A stretch of DNA of 15,456 nt from Paucimonas sp. (lineage in GTDB: Bacteria; Pseudomonadota; Gammaproteobacteria; Burkholderiales; Burkholderiaceae_D): the NCBI GenBank assembly GCA_029266815.1, contig JAQSWC010000008.1, positions 1 to 15,456 on the forward strand, given 5' to 3'. Numbering within the stretch: the first letter of the stretch is position 1; each line of letters opens with the position of its first letter. A program made the position numbers and the translations under genes. Below the pieces are notes generated by a model. It was not told the origin of the DNA and searched no databases. It was given only the letters and a program-made list of their open reading frames with translations. This document shows, in pieces, positions 1 through 6,587 of the stretch.

Positions 1-742
1 CCAGCAGCGGCGAAGCCACGGCCTGCTCAGCAGCGATTCGTGCGCGATCGACGCCGGCAGCCGTCGCTGTACCCATCATCGCCTTGCCCTGCTCGCCCAT
101 GATGGTCTTGACGTCGTTGAAGTCGACGTTGATGTGACCAGGCACATTGATGATCTCGGCAATGCCGGCCACCGCGTTGTTCAGCACATCGTCGGCGTGC
201 TGCAGCCACTCGATCATGCTGTCGTCTTCATAGATCTCTTCGAGCTTTTCATTCAGGATGACGATCAGCGAATCGACATGTTTGCTGAGCTCTTCCAGAC
301 CTTCCTCGGCGATTTCCATGCACTTCTGGCCTTCATACGAAAAGGGTTTGGAGACTACGGCGACAGTCAACGCTCCCTGCTCTTTTGCTACCTGAGCGAC
401 GATCGGTGCCGCGCCGGTACCGGTCCCACCGCCCATGCCGGCTGCGATAAAGACCATGTGCGCGCCGCGCAACGCATCCTCGATGCGAGCACGCGAGTCT
501 TCCGCCAACTGGCGGCCGACGGTGGGCTTCATTCCGGCGCCGAGGCCGGTTTCGCCGATCTGGATCACGTTGTGCGCCTTCGATTGCTTCAGTGCCTGCG
601 CATCGGTGTTTGCGGCGATGAATTCCACGCCGGACACGCCGCGGTTGATCATGTGCTGTACAGCGTTGCCGCCGGCGCCGCCGACGCCTACTACTTTAAT
701 GACAGTGCCAAGATTTGCGCTGTCGACGAGATCGATTTCCAT
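1..742 (-). CDS. ftsZ: Cell division protein FtsZ (N-terminal 247 codons, 3' end outside window)
   Basis: FtsZ is the tubulin-like GTPase that polymerises at midcell into the Z ring and recruits the divisome. The reading frame opens with ATG at 742 (MEIDLVDSANLGTV) and stays open to position 1, giving 247 residues plus one base. Visible motifs are the nucleotide-binding GVGGAGGNAV near residues 19-28, the tubulin signature GGGTGTG at about 104-110, NTDAQAL at 45-51 and the synergy-loop region NVDFNDVKTIM at 205-215. The C-terminal subdomain end, linker and the conserved tail that binds FtsA are missing only because the window ends. The start is supported by AAGGAG (748-753) five bases upstream. 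Unlike its neighbours, the gene is separated from ftsA by 337 nt with its own candidate promoter, which fits a need for more FtsZ than other divisome proteins. Identification is secure. Confidence 0.98.
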   Translation of the reverse strand, partial: MEIDLVDSANLGTVIKVVGVGGAGGNAVQHMINRGVSGVEFIAANTDAQALKQSKAHNVIQIGETGLGAGMKPTVGRQLAEDSRARIEDALRGAHMVFIAAGMGGGTGTGAAPIVAQVAKEQGALTVAVVSKPFSYEGQKCMEIAEEGLEELSKHVDSLIVILNEKLEEIYEDDSMIEWLQHADDVLNNAVAGIAEIINVPGHINVDFNDVKTIMGEQGKAMMGTATAAGVDRARIAAEQAVASPLL

Positions 743-747
743 GATGA

Positions 748-753
748 CTCCTT
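748..753 (-). promoter_or_regulatory. ftsZ ribosome binding site
   Basis: On the minus strand AAGGAG lies five bases before the ATG at 742. It is one of the best Shine-Dalgarno matches in the window. It fixes the ftsZ start and fits efficient, independent translation of ftsZ instead of coupling to ftsA. Confidence 0.8.
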
Positions 754-780
754 CTTCTATTAGGTGCAGTTTTCAGTCGA

Positions 781-805
781 TAGGCACCGCGCGGTGCGGC
801 GCCTA
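781..805 (-). repeat. GC-rich hairpin in the ftsZ leader
   Basis: Positions 784-797 form a perfect 14-bp palindrome (GCACCGCGCGGTGC), flanked by TAGG at 781-784 (read on the plus strand) and CCTA at 802-805. In the minus-strand transcript this can fold into a strong stem with a small bulge, about 39 bases upstream of the ftsZ start and downstream of the candidate promoter. No U-run follows it, so it is more likely a leader structure (mRNA stability or translation) than a terminator. Function unknown. Confidence 0.5.
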
Positions 806-823
806 GCCACTGCCAACTGCCTG

Positions 824-853
824 TTTATGCAAAATTTACTTCGTGATTAACAA
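824..853 (-). promoter_or_regulatory. Candidate sigma-70-type promoter for ftsZ
   Basis: On the minus strand TTGTTA (848-853, four of six matches to TTGACA) is followed after 18 bases by CATAAA (824-829, four of six matches to TATAAT). It lies in the AT-rich part of the spacer, about 80-110 bases upstream of the ftsZ start. The match is modest and rests on reading by eye; other hexamer pairs in this AT-rich stretch are possible. Confidence 0.35.
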
Positions 854-867
854 AACCACTCTTAATC
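845..867. repeat. GATTAA-N11-TTAATC inverted repeat overlapping the candidate -35
   Basis: GATTAA at 845-850 and its exact complement TTAATC at 862-867 are separated by 11 bases, so equivalent positions are 17 bp apart. The left arm overlaps the proposed -35 box (848-853). Spaced AT-rich half-sites are a common form for a dimeric regulator, but six-base arms in AT-rich DNA can also arise by chance. Confidence 0.35.
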
Positions 868-878
868 CATTGAAGATG

Positions 879-890
879 AATCTGCAGATT
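879..890. repeat. 12-bp perfect palindrome upstream of the candidate ftsZ promoter
   Basis: AATCTGCAGATT at 879-890 equals its own reverse complement. It lies about 25 bp upstream of the proposed -35 box. It could be a protein-binding site; there is no further support. Confidence 0.35.
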
Positions 891-963
891 TCTTCTTCGA
901 TGAATTGAGAGCCACAACTGCAATTACTGCCCATCTCTAATCAGTTGGTGGCCGAGCAATTCG

Positions 964-988
964 GCGCACGGCGTCACTCGCAGTGCGC
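964..988. repeat. Inverted repeat GCGCAC / GTGCGC
   Basis: GCGCAC (964-969) and GTGCGC (983-988) are exact complements around 13 bases. Inside lies a competing short stem, CACT (975-978) with AGTG (982-985). The element directly abuts the 22-bp palindrome at 989-1010. The transcript here can form alternative stems; function unknown. Confidence 0.4.
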
Positions 989-1010
989 GCACAAGCTTGC
1001 AAGCTTGTGC
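989..1010. repeat. 22-bp perfect palindrome between ftsA and ftsZ
   Basis: Positions 989-1010 equal their own reverse complement over all 22 bases. The core is CAAGCTTG twice in tandem (992-999 and 1000-1007), itself an 8-bp palindrome, flanked by GCA and TGC. In RNA it gives a 9-bp stem with a 4-base loop. It lies 70-91 bases past the ftsA stop. No U-tract follows on the minus strand. It could be an operator, an mRNA-processing hairpin or a remnant of a repeat family. Confidence 0.6.
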
Positions 1011-1021
1011 CGCTACGCCGG

Positions 1022-1039
1022 CAAGCGATGAATCGCTTG
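1022..1039. repeat. Inverted repeat CAAGCGAT-GA-ATCGCTTG
   Basis: Eight-base arms at 1022-1029 and 1032-1039 are exact complements around two bases. As RNA this is a 7-bp stem with a 4-base loop. It starts 40 bases after the ftsA stop codon and shares the outer CAAGC/GCTTG letters with the 989-1010 palindrome. The two centres are 31 bp apart, close to three helical turns. Confidence 0.5.
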
Positions 1040-1079
1040 AAACCCCGGCTCGCCCTCATCAACTTCGTCACGCAATCAA

Positions 1080-2312
1080 TCAGAAGTTCCCCAGGAACCA
1101 CTCCTTCATCCGCTGCCATATCGCACCCACCGAGCCTTCCTGGCGGCTGACGATATGACCTCTCAGATACTGCTTCTTCGCTTCCTGCAACAAACCCAGC
1201 ACCGTGGAATAGCGAGGGCTGCGCACCACGTCGGCAAGCTGGCCGTTGTAGTCCGGCGTGCCGAGACGAGCCGGCTTAAGGAAGATGTCTTCCGCCAGCT
1301 CGACCATGCCCGGCATCATTGCGGTGCCGCCGGTCAGCACGATGCCCGACGACAGCACTTCCTCGTAGCCGGATTCGCGCACGACCTGATGCACCAACGC
1401 AAAAAGTTCTTCAACACGCGGTTCGATCACTGCCGCCAAGGCCTGGCGCGACAAGGTGCGCGACCCACGGTCACCCAGGCCTGGCACTTCCAGCGTCTCG
1501 CCCGGATCGACCAGCACCTGCTTGGCCACGCCGTAGCGCAGCTTGATTTCTTCCGCCTCGCCGGTTGGCGTGCGCAACGCCATTGCGATATCGTTAGTGA
1601 TCTGGTCACCTGCGATCGGAATCACGGCCGTATGACGAATCGCGCCTTCGCTGAAAATCGCGACATCCGTGGTGCCGCCGCCGATGTCGACCAGTACCAC
1701 GCCCAGTTCCTTCTCGTCCGGCGTCAAAACCGAATCGGCCGACGCCATCGGCTGAAGGATCAGGTCCGATACTTCCAGGCCGCAGCGGCGCACGCATTTC
1801 ACGATGTTCTGCACCGCAGACACTGCGCCGGTGACGATATGCACCTTCACTTCCAGGCGAATGCCGCTCATGCCGATCGGCTCGCGCACATCTTCCTGGC
1901 TGTCGACGATGAATTCCTGCGGCACCGTATGCAACAGTTGCTGGTCGGTCGGGATGTTGACCGCCTTGGCGGTCTCGATTACGCGCGCTACGTCGGCGGC
2001 AGTAACTTCCTTGTCCTTGATCGCCACCATGCCGCTCGAATTGAAGCTGCGGATATGGCTGCCGGCGATGCCGGTAAAGACGTTGCGGATCTTGCAGTCG
2101 GCCATCAATTCGGCTTCCTCGAGCGCACGCTGTATCGATTCGACCGTAGCTTCGATGTTGACCACCACGCCCTTCTTCATCCCCTTCGAATCGTGCTGAC
2201 CGATGCCGATCACTTCATGTCGCCCGTCGGGCAGCACTTCGGCAACCACTGCCACCACCTTCGAGGTGCCGATGTCGAGGCCGACGATTAAGTTTTTCGC
2301 ATCTTTTGTCAT
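1080..2312 (-). CDS. ftsA: Cell division protein FtsA
   Basis: FtsA is the actin-like ATPase that tethers FtsZ filaments to the inner membrane and recruits later divisome proteins. The 410-residue length is close to E. coli FtsA (420). Seen in sequence: phosphate-1 GLDIGTSKV (11-19), the 1C subdomain around 85-165 (the FtsA-specific insertion), phosphate-2 VDIGGGTTDVAIF (208-220) and the adenosine motif GIVLTGGTAMMPGM (323-336). The C-terminus (about 395-410, IWQRMKEWFLGNF) is the amphipathic membrane-targeting helix, with W, F and L on one face and K, R and E on the other. The start overlaps the ftsQ stop as ATGA (2309-2312), so translation is probably coupled to ftsQ. GCGGAA just upstream is a weak ribosome site. 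A long spacer follows before ftsZ. Confidence 0.98.
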   Translation of the reverse strand: MTKDAKNLIVGLDIGTSKVVAVVAEVLPDGRHEVIGIGQHDSKGMKKGVVVNIEATVESIQRALEEAELMADCKIRNVFTGIAGSHIRSFNSSGMVAIKDKEVTAADVARVIETAKAVNIPTDQQLLHTVPQEFIVDSQEDVREPIGMSGIRLEVKVHIVTGAVSAVQNIVKCVRRCGLEVSDLILQPMASADSVLTPDEKELGVVLVDIGGGTTDVAIFSEGAIRHTAVIPIAGDQITNDIAMALRTPTGEAEEIKLRYGVAKQVLVDPGETLEVPGLGDRGSRTLSRQALAAVIEPRVEELFALVHQVVRESGYEEVLSSGIVLTGGTAMMPGMVELAEDIFLKPARLGTPDYNGQLADVVRSPRYSTVLGLLQEAKKQYLRGHIVSRQEGSVGAIWQRMKEWFLGNF

Positions 2313-3094
2313 GTCGTTCCGCCAGCTTTCTGTTTGCCTTTTTCCAGACCGAATGCCAGGCCTTGCGCCCTCAATGCCATTCCGTTTGGATACCGCAAAT
2401 CGATGTTTTCAATCCTGTCCTGCAGACGCGCCACCAGTTGCGGATACACCGCCACCAACCGGTCGACACGCGCCTTCAGTGCTTCCCTGTCCTGCTCCCT
2501 GCCCAATTCCACCGTCATGCCGTTGTTCAGCCTGACAGTCCATGCATAGCGCGCCGACAACTGCACTCCCTCCGGCGCCAGACTGGTCGGCGCGAACCAT
2601 TCCCTGAATTCGGCATAGCGCGAGATCACGTCCTTCTCGCTGCCGTCCGGCCCGTCAAACTCTGCCAGTTCGGCATCCTCTTCGGCCTCCGCCAGGTTAG
2701 CGGTGAAAAGGTCGCCTTTTACCGACACCAACCGTCCTTCGTCACCCCAGGTACCGAGCGGCACATGTTCCTCGACATTGACCACCAGCTTGTCCGGCCA
2801 CTCCCGGCGCACAGCCGCCCTGTTCACCCAAGGTACTGATTCGAATGCGACGCGTACCGAATCAAGATTCACCGTAAAAAAATTTCCCTTGATGCGCGGT
2901 AGCGCGCTGCTGCGCATCGTCGATACATTCACATGGCGCAGCTCCTCCTGCCCGATGCCTTCCACGCGAATGACATGCAATGCGAATATCGGACGCTGTG
3001 TAATCCACCAGATCCCGGCAGAGAGCAGCATCAGCACGAACATCCCCAGAAGAGCGCTCGTTGCCGCGTTCAGCATTTTCACGTCATGCCACAT
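2309..3094 (-). CDS. ftsQ: Cell division protein FtsQ
   Basis: FtsQ is a bitopic inner-membrane divisome protein that bridges FtsA/FtsZ-side assembly and the FtsB-FtsL complex in the periplasm. The 261 residues show a short cytoplasmic N-terminus, one membrane segment (about 13-32), a POTRA domain beginning FALHVIRVEGI (37-47) and a beta domain ending in NIDLRYPNGMALR (230-242), the family's typical C-terminal strand. A strongly acidic stretch lies at about 134-155 (AEAEEDAELAEFDGPDGSEK) within the beta domain. The start ATG at 3094 follows ddl by 27 nt, with GGGAG 13 bases upstream, so the ribosome site is not ideal. The next gene, ftsA, overlaps by four bases. E. coli FtsQ is 276 residues. 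Confidence 0.96.
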   Translation of the reverse strand: MWHDVKMLNAATSALLGMFVLMLLSAGIWWITQRPIFALHVIRVEGIGQEELRHVNVSTMRSSALPRIKGNFFTVNLDSVRVAFESVPWVNRAAVRREWPDKLVVNVEEHVPLGTWGDEGRLVSVKGDLFTANLAEAEEDAELAEFDGPDGSEKDVISRYAEFREWFAPTSLAPEGVQLSARYAWTVRLNNGMTVELGREQDREALKARVDRLVAVYPQLVARLQDRIENIDLRYPNGMALRAQGLAFGLEKGKQKAGGTT

Positions 3095-3121
3095 ATTTCC
3101 GATTCAGCTCCCGATAACTTT

Positions 3122-4093
3122 TTATTGCGGCTTCCAGTCCCTGGACGGCTTCAATTCCAATGATGCCGAGCGCAGAATCTCCACACACAAATCCTCGTAG
3201 GCCACGCCGGCCGCTTTGGCCGACATCGGCACCAGCGAATGGCCGGTCATTCCCGGCGATGAATTGATCTCGATGAGAAAGGGCTCGTTATCCGAAACGC
3301 GCAGCATGAAATCGACGCGCGCCCAACCTTTAGCACCAATCGCATTGAAGGCACGTACTGCATACGACTGAATGCGCTCAGTCAATGCCTCGTCCAGCGG
3401 CGCAGGGCACAGGTATTGCGTATCGTCGGTGAAATATTTGTTCTGGTAGTCGTAATTGCCCTCGGGCGCCCGAATCTCCACAATGGGCAATGCGCGCGCA
3501 CTGCGTCCTGCACCGAGCACCGGCACGGTAAATTCGCGGCCGGCTATGAATTCTTCCGCCAACACCGACTCGTCATACTTTGCACACAGATCGAAACCGC
3601 TGCGCAAGTCGTGGCGGGCCGTCACTTTGCTGATGCCGATCGTGGAGCCTTCGTGCGGCGCCTTCAGCATCAACGGCAAACCCAGCTCTTCCGACGTCGC
3701 GTTCAAGTCGTCATCGGTCGTAGCTTGCCCGTCGAGCACCTTGAATTTCGGCGTCGGCAGGCGGTGGCTGGCCCAGATACGCTTGCTCATTACCTTGTCC
3801 ATCGCGATTGACGAGGCCATCACGCCCGAACCGGTATAGGGAATGCCAAGCTGTTCCAGCATGCCCTGCATCGTGCCGTCTTCGCCGTAACGTCCATGAA
3901 GTGCGATGAATACGCGATCGAATTTTTGTGCCGCCAGCTCAGCGGGACTGCGTTCAGCCGGGTCGAAACCGTGCGCATCAACACCCTTGCTTTGAAGCGC
4001 CTTCAACACGCCGCCGCCCGACATCAACGACACTTCGCGCTCGGCAGATTTTCCGCCAAACAGCACACCCACTTTTCCGAATTCGTTTGCCAT
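3122..4093 (-). CDS. ddl: D-alanine--D-alanine ligase
   Basis: This ATP-grasp enzyme joins two D-alanines in the cytoplasm; the dipeptide is the substrate of MurF. The 323 residues compare with 306 in E. coli DdlB, the paralogue in the dcw cluster. Seen: the N-terminal LFGGKSAEREVSL (11-23; E18 matches the substrate-binding Glu15), HGRYGEDGTMQGMLE (66-80), EGSTIGISK (148-156; S150), K219-Y220 corresponding to K215-Y216 of E. coli, and the Mg-binding residues D261, E275 and N277 in LIEINSSPGMTGHS. The tyrosine at 220 fits a D-Ala-D-Ala and not a D-Ala-D-Lac ligase. GGGA lies four bases before the start at 4093; murC ends 22 nt upstream. The ddlA/ddlB distinction rests on position in the cluster. 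Confidence 0.97.
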   Translation of the reverse strand: MANEFGKVGVLFGGKSAEREVSLMSGGGVLKALQSKGVDAHGFDPAERSPAELAAQKFDRVFIALHGRYGEDGTMQGMLEQLGIPYTGSGVMASSIAMDKVMSKRIWASHRLPTPKFKVLDGQATTDDDLNATSEELGLPLMLKAPHEGSTIGISKVTARHDLRSGFDLCAKYDESVLAEEFIAGREFTVPVLGAGRSARALPIVEIRAPEGNYDYQNKYFTDDTQYLCPAPLDEALTERIQSYAVRAFNAIGAKGWARVDFMLRVSDNEPFLIEINSSPGMTGHSLVPMSAKAAGVAYEDLCVEILRSASLELKPSRDWKPQ

Positions 4094-4115
4094 GTTTCCC
4101 TGTTCAGTAATCCAC

Positions 4116-5507
4116 TCAAGCCGCTTTCAATTGCGCCAACTTGCCCGGCACGGCGCTGATCGAACCCGCCCCCATGGTCAGCACCACATCACCATCGCGC
4201 GCTACGCGCCTGATCGTGTCCGGCATGTCCGCCATGTCTTCCACGAAGACCAGCTCGACCTTGCCGGCCACGCGCAACGCATGAGCAAGCGAGCGTCCGT
4301 CTGCCGCAACAATCGGCTGCTCTCCGGCGGCATACACATCCGCCAGCACCAGCACATCCACCGTCGACAACACTTTCACGAAGTCCTCGAAGAGGTCACG
4401 CGTCCGCGTGTAGCGATGCGGCTGGAATGCCAGCACCAGCCGCTTGCCCGGATAGGCACCGCGCGCCGCAGCAATGGTTGCCGATGCTTCCACCGGATGA
4501 TGACCGTAATCGTCGACCAGGGTGAAGGTGCCGCCCGACGGCAATGCGATGTCGCCATAGCGCGTGAAACGCCGGCCAACGCCGCGAAATTCGCGCAGTG
4601 CCTTTTGCGTTGCCTTGTCGTCCACACCCAGCTCGCGCGCGATCGCAATTGCCGCGCAGGCGTTTTGGACGTTGTGCATACCTGGTTGGTTCAAGGAAAT
4701 TTCGAGCGGCGCATAACCATCCTGAATCACGGTGAACTGCATCTGCCCATCGATTGCCTTGGCATCAACAGCGCGCACCTGCGCATCTTCATGAAAGCCG
4801 TACGTCGTAATCAGCTTGGAAATAAACGGCATGATCTCGCGCACGTTCTTGTCGTCGATGCACAACATCGCGACGCCGTAAAAAGGCAGGCGCTGGGTGA
4901 ACTCGATGAAGGCCTGCTTCAGTTTCGCGAAGCTGTGATCATAGGTTTCCATGTGATCGGCATCGATATTCGTGATGACTTCGATGCAAGGCGCGAGATT
5001 CAGAAACGAGGCGTCCGACTCGTCGGCTTCGGCCACCAGAAAATCGCCGGCACCGAGCTTGGCATTCGCGCCGGCACTAGTCAGGCGCCCGCCGATGACG
5101 AAGGTCGGGTCGAGCCCGCCTTCTGCCAGCACGCTTGCCACCAGGCTGGTCGTAGTCGTCTTGCCATGCGTACCTGCAATGGCGATTCCGCTCTTCAAAC
5201 GCATCAGCTCGGCGAGCATGACGGCGCGCGGCACGATCGGAATGTGCTTGGCCCGCGCGGCGACGACCTCGGGGTTGTCATTCTTCACAGCCGTCGATAC
5301 CACGATCGCGTCGGCATTGCCGACATTTTCAGGTGCGTGGCCTTTGATAACTTTCGCACCGAGCTCTTCCAGCCGCTGCGTGGCTGCATTGCTGCCCAGG
5401 TCGGAGCCCGACACCTGATAGCCAAGGTTAACCAGCACTTCAGCAATGCCGCTCATGCCGCTACCGCCGATACCGACGAAATGAATGTTTTTGACTTTAT
5501 GTTTCAT
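4116..5507 (-). CDS. murC: UDP-N-acetylmuramate--L-alanine ligase
   Basis: MurC adds L-alanine to UDP-MurNAc, the first amino acid of the peptidoglycan stem peptide, using ATP in the cytoplasm. The 463 residues are a usual length for the family (E. coli 491). Seen: the N-terminal Rossmann motif FVGIGGSGMSG (10-20), the P-loop GTHGKTTTT (112-120), NIDADHMETY (180-189), HNVQNACAA (278-286), DDYGHHPVE (332-340) and QPHRYTRTR (362-370). The order of Mur ligase N-terminal, central and C-terminal domains is intact. The start at 5507 is six bases after the murG stop, and AGGA of its ribosome site lies across that stop codon. The 22-nt gap to ddl begins the looser part of the operon. Confidence 0.98.
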   Translation of the reverse strand: MKHKVKNIHFVGIGGSGMSGIAEVLVNLGYQVSGSDLGSNAATQRLEELGAKVIKGHAPENVGNADAIVVSTAVKNDNPEVVAARAKHIPIVPRAVMLAELMRLKSGIAIAGTHGKTTTTSLVASVLAEGGLDPTFVIGGRLTSAGANAKLGAGDFLVAEADESDASFLNLAPCIEVITNIDADHMETYDHSFAKLKQAFIEFTQRLPFYGVAMLCIDDKNVREIMPFISKLITTYGFHEDAQVRAVDAKAIDGQMQFTVIQDGYAPLEISLNQPGMHNVQNACAAIAIARELGVDDKATQKALREFRGVGRRFTRYGDIALPSGGTFTLVDDYGHHPVEASATIAAARGAYPGKRLVLAFQPHRYTRTRDLFEDFVKVLSTVDVLVLADVYAAGEQPIVAADGRSLAHALRVAGKVELVFVEDMADMPDTIRRVARDGDVVLTMGAGSISAVPGKLAQLKAA

Positions 5508-5513
5508 GGTTTC

Positions 5514-6587
5514 CTAACCGGCTAATTCCTCAAGCACTGCGGCAATCGCCTCATTTGCATGACGCTGGCCAATTGCGTGCGCCGCCTGCGCCATCTGCAG
5601 GCACTTGGCGCGCGTCATCGACTGCAACAGTTCTGCCACGCTCTGCGGAGTCATTTCTTTCTGCGGCAAATGCACCGCAGCTTTGTGCTTTGCCATCCAT
5701 TGCGCGTTGTCGCGCTGGTGCGAGGTGGTGGAGGCAATGAAAGGCACCAGCACACTGGCCACGCCCGCCGCCGTCAGTTCTGAAACCGTGATCGCGCCAG
5801 CTCTACATATGACCAGATCCGCTTCAGCGTAGCGACGCGGCATGTCCTCTATAAAATCGACTACCTCGGCCTGCACACTGGCTTTTTCATAGGCAGCCCG
5901 CAAAGCATCGATGTGCTGCTTGCCGGACTGGTGCGTTACCGTCGGACGATGTATTTCCGGAATCAGCGACAAGGCTGCCGGAAGGCATTCATTCAGCACT
6001 TTTGCGCCAAGGCTGCCACCCACGATCATCAAATGCAACCGCCCGCCGTGTTGCGCATAGCGTTCGGCCGGTGCAGGCAACGCGAGAATCTCCGCACGCA
6101 CGGGATTGCCGGTCACCCTGGCTTTTTTGGCCGCCTTCCCGAATTCCCCCGGAAAACCGAACAACACCTTGTTGGCAAACGGTGTCAAAGTCTTGTTCGA
6201 CAACAACAAGCCAGCATCGGCATTGACCAGGACCAGCGGAATGCCGCGCAGTTTTGTCGCCATGCCGCCAGGCACAGTGACATAGCCACCCATGCCGAGC
6301 ACGACATCGGGCTTGCGCCGGCCAAGAATGGAAAGACATGAAGCAAAGCCCGAAACGAGCTTGAACATGCCGGCAACAGTATGAGCAAAGCCCTTGCCGC
6401 GTACGCCGGAAAAATCAATCGTGTCGATTTCAATGGCGTGTTTCGGCACAAGGCTGCCTTCCATACCGTGTTTCGTGCCGAGCCAGCTTATACTCCAGCC
6501 GCGTGATTTCATCGTCTGCGCAATGGCGAGTCCGGGGAAAATATGTCCTCCCGTACCCGCTGCCATGATCAGCAGGTGCTTGCTCAT
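5514..6587 (-). CDS. murG: MurG, lipid II-forming GlcNAc transferase
   Basis: MurG is the peripheral inner-membrane GT-B glycosyltransferase that moves GlcNAc from UDP-GlcNAc to lipid I, giving lipid II. The 357 residues match the family (E. coli 355). Seen: the first glycine loop AAGTGGHIFPGLA (9-21), GMGGYVTVPGG (98-108), GNPVR (160-164), the donor-domain loop GGSLGAKVLN (190-199) and RAGAITVSE (262-270) with its UDP-GlcNAc-binding glutamate (E270), then HQRDNA (290-295). Odd: at 121-132, where most MurG proteins read HEQN, this one reads VNADAGLLLSNK, aligning without gaps to the E. coli segment. The start overlaps the ftsW stop as ATGA, and GGAGG lies just upstream. Identity is secure despite the altered motif, because all donor-side motifs and the operon position fit. 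Confidence 0.97.
   Translation of the reverse strand: MSKHLLIMAAGTGGHIFPGLAIAQTMKSRGWSISWLGTKHGMEGSLVPKHAIEIDTIDFSGVRGKGFAHTVAGMFKLVSGFASCLSILGRRKPDVVLGMGGYVTVPGGMATKLRGIPLVLVNADAGLLLSNKTLTPFANKVLFGFPGEFGKAAKKARVTGNPVRAEILALPAPAERYAQHGGRLHLMIVGGSLGAKVLNECLPAALSLIPEIHRPTVTHQSGKQHIDALRAAYEKASVQAEVVDFIEDMPRRYAEADLVICRAGAITVSELTAAGVASVLVPFIASTTSHQRDNAQWMAKHKAAVHLPQKEMTPQSVAELLQSMTRAKCLQMAQAAHAIGQRHANEAIAAVLEELAG

Larger units (their letters stand above)
743..1079. other. ftsA-ftsZ intergenic spacer, rich in inverted repeats
   Basis: This is the only stretch over 300 bases without a gene in the window. Seen directly: no convincing coding frame, three consecutive inverted repeats in its ftsA-proximal half (964-988, 989-1010, 1022-1039), a 12-bp palindrome (879-890), an AT-rich GATTAA/TTAATC pair (845-867), a GC-rich hairpin (781-805), a candidate promoter (824-853) and the ftsZ ribosome binding site (748-753). 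The ftsZ-proximal part is clearly more AT-rich than the coding DNA. No U-tract follows any hairpin on the minus strand, so an ordinary intrinsic terminator is not evident. The layout suggests separate control of ftsZ; that is inference. Confidence 0.75.

Noticed and set aside
134..763. 209-codon plus-strand frame opposite ftsZ
   Set aside because: Antisense shadow of the highly conserved ftsZ frame, which is open on the minus strand but lacks a stop in the window.
989..1010. 22-bp palindrome as an intrinsic terminator for ftsA
   Set aside because: No run of T follows the hairpin on the transcribed strand; the stem is not especially GC-rich. Kept as a repeat of unknown function.
937..1119. 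60-codon minus-strand frame spanning the ftsA end and the spacer
   Set aside because: Starts within ftsA in another frame, crosses the palindromes and has no ribosome site or family resemblance.
1155..2291. Long open frame on the plus strand (378 codons) opposite ftsA
   Set aside because: Antisense shadow of ftsA; His- and Arg-rich composition without recognisable domains.
4092..5525. Long open frame on the plus strand (477 codons) opposite murC
   Set aside because: It is the complement of a GC-rich coding gene with strong Mur ligase motifs on the other strand. The translation is rich in His, Arg and Gln, resembles no family I know, and lacks a convincing ribosome site.
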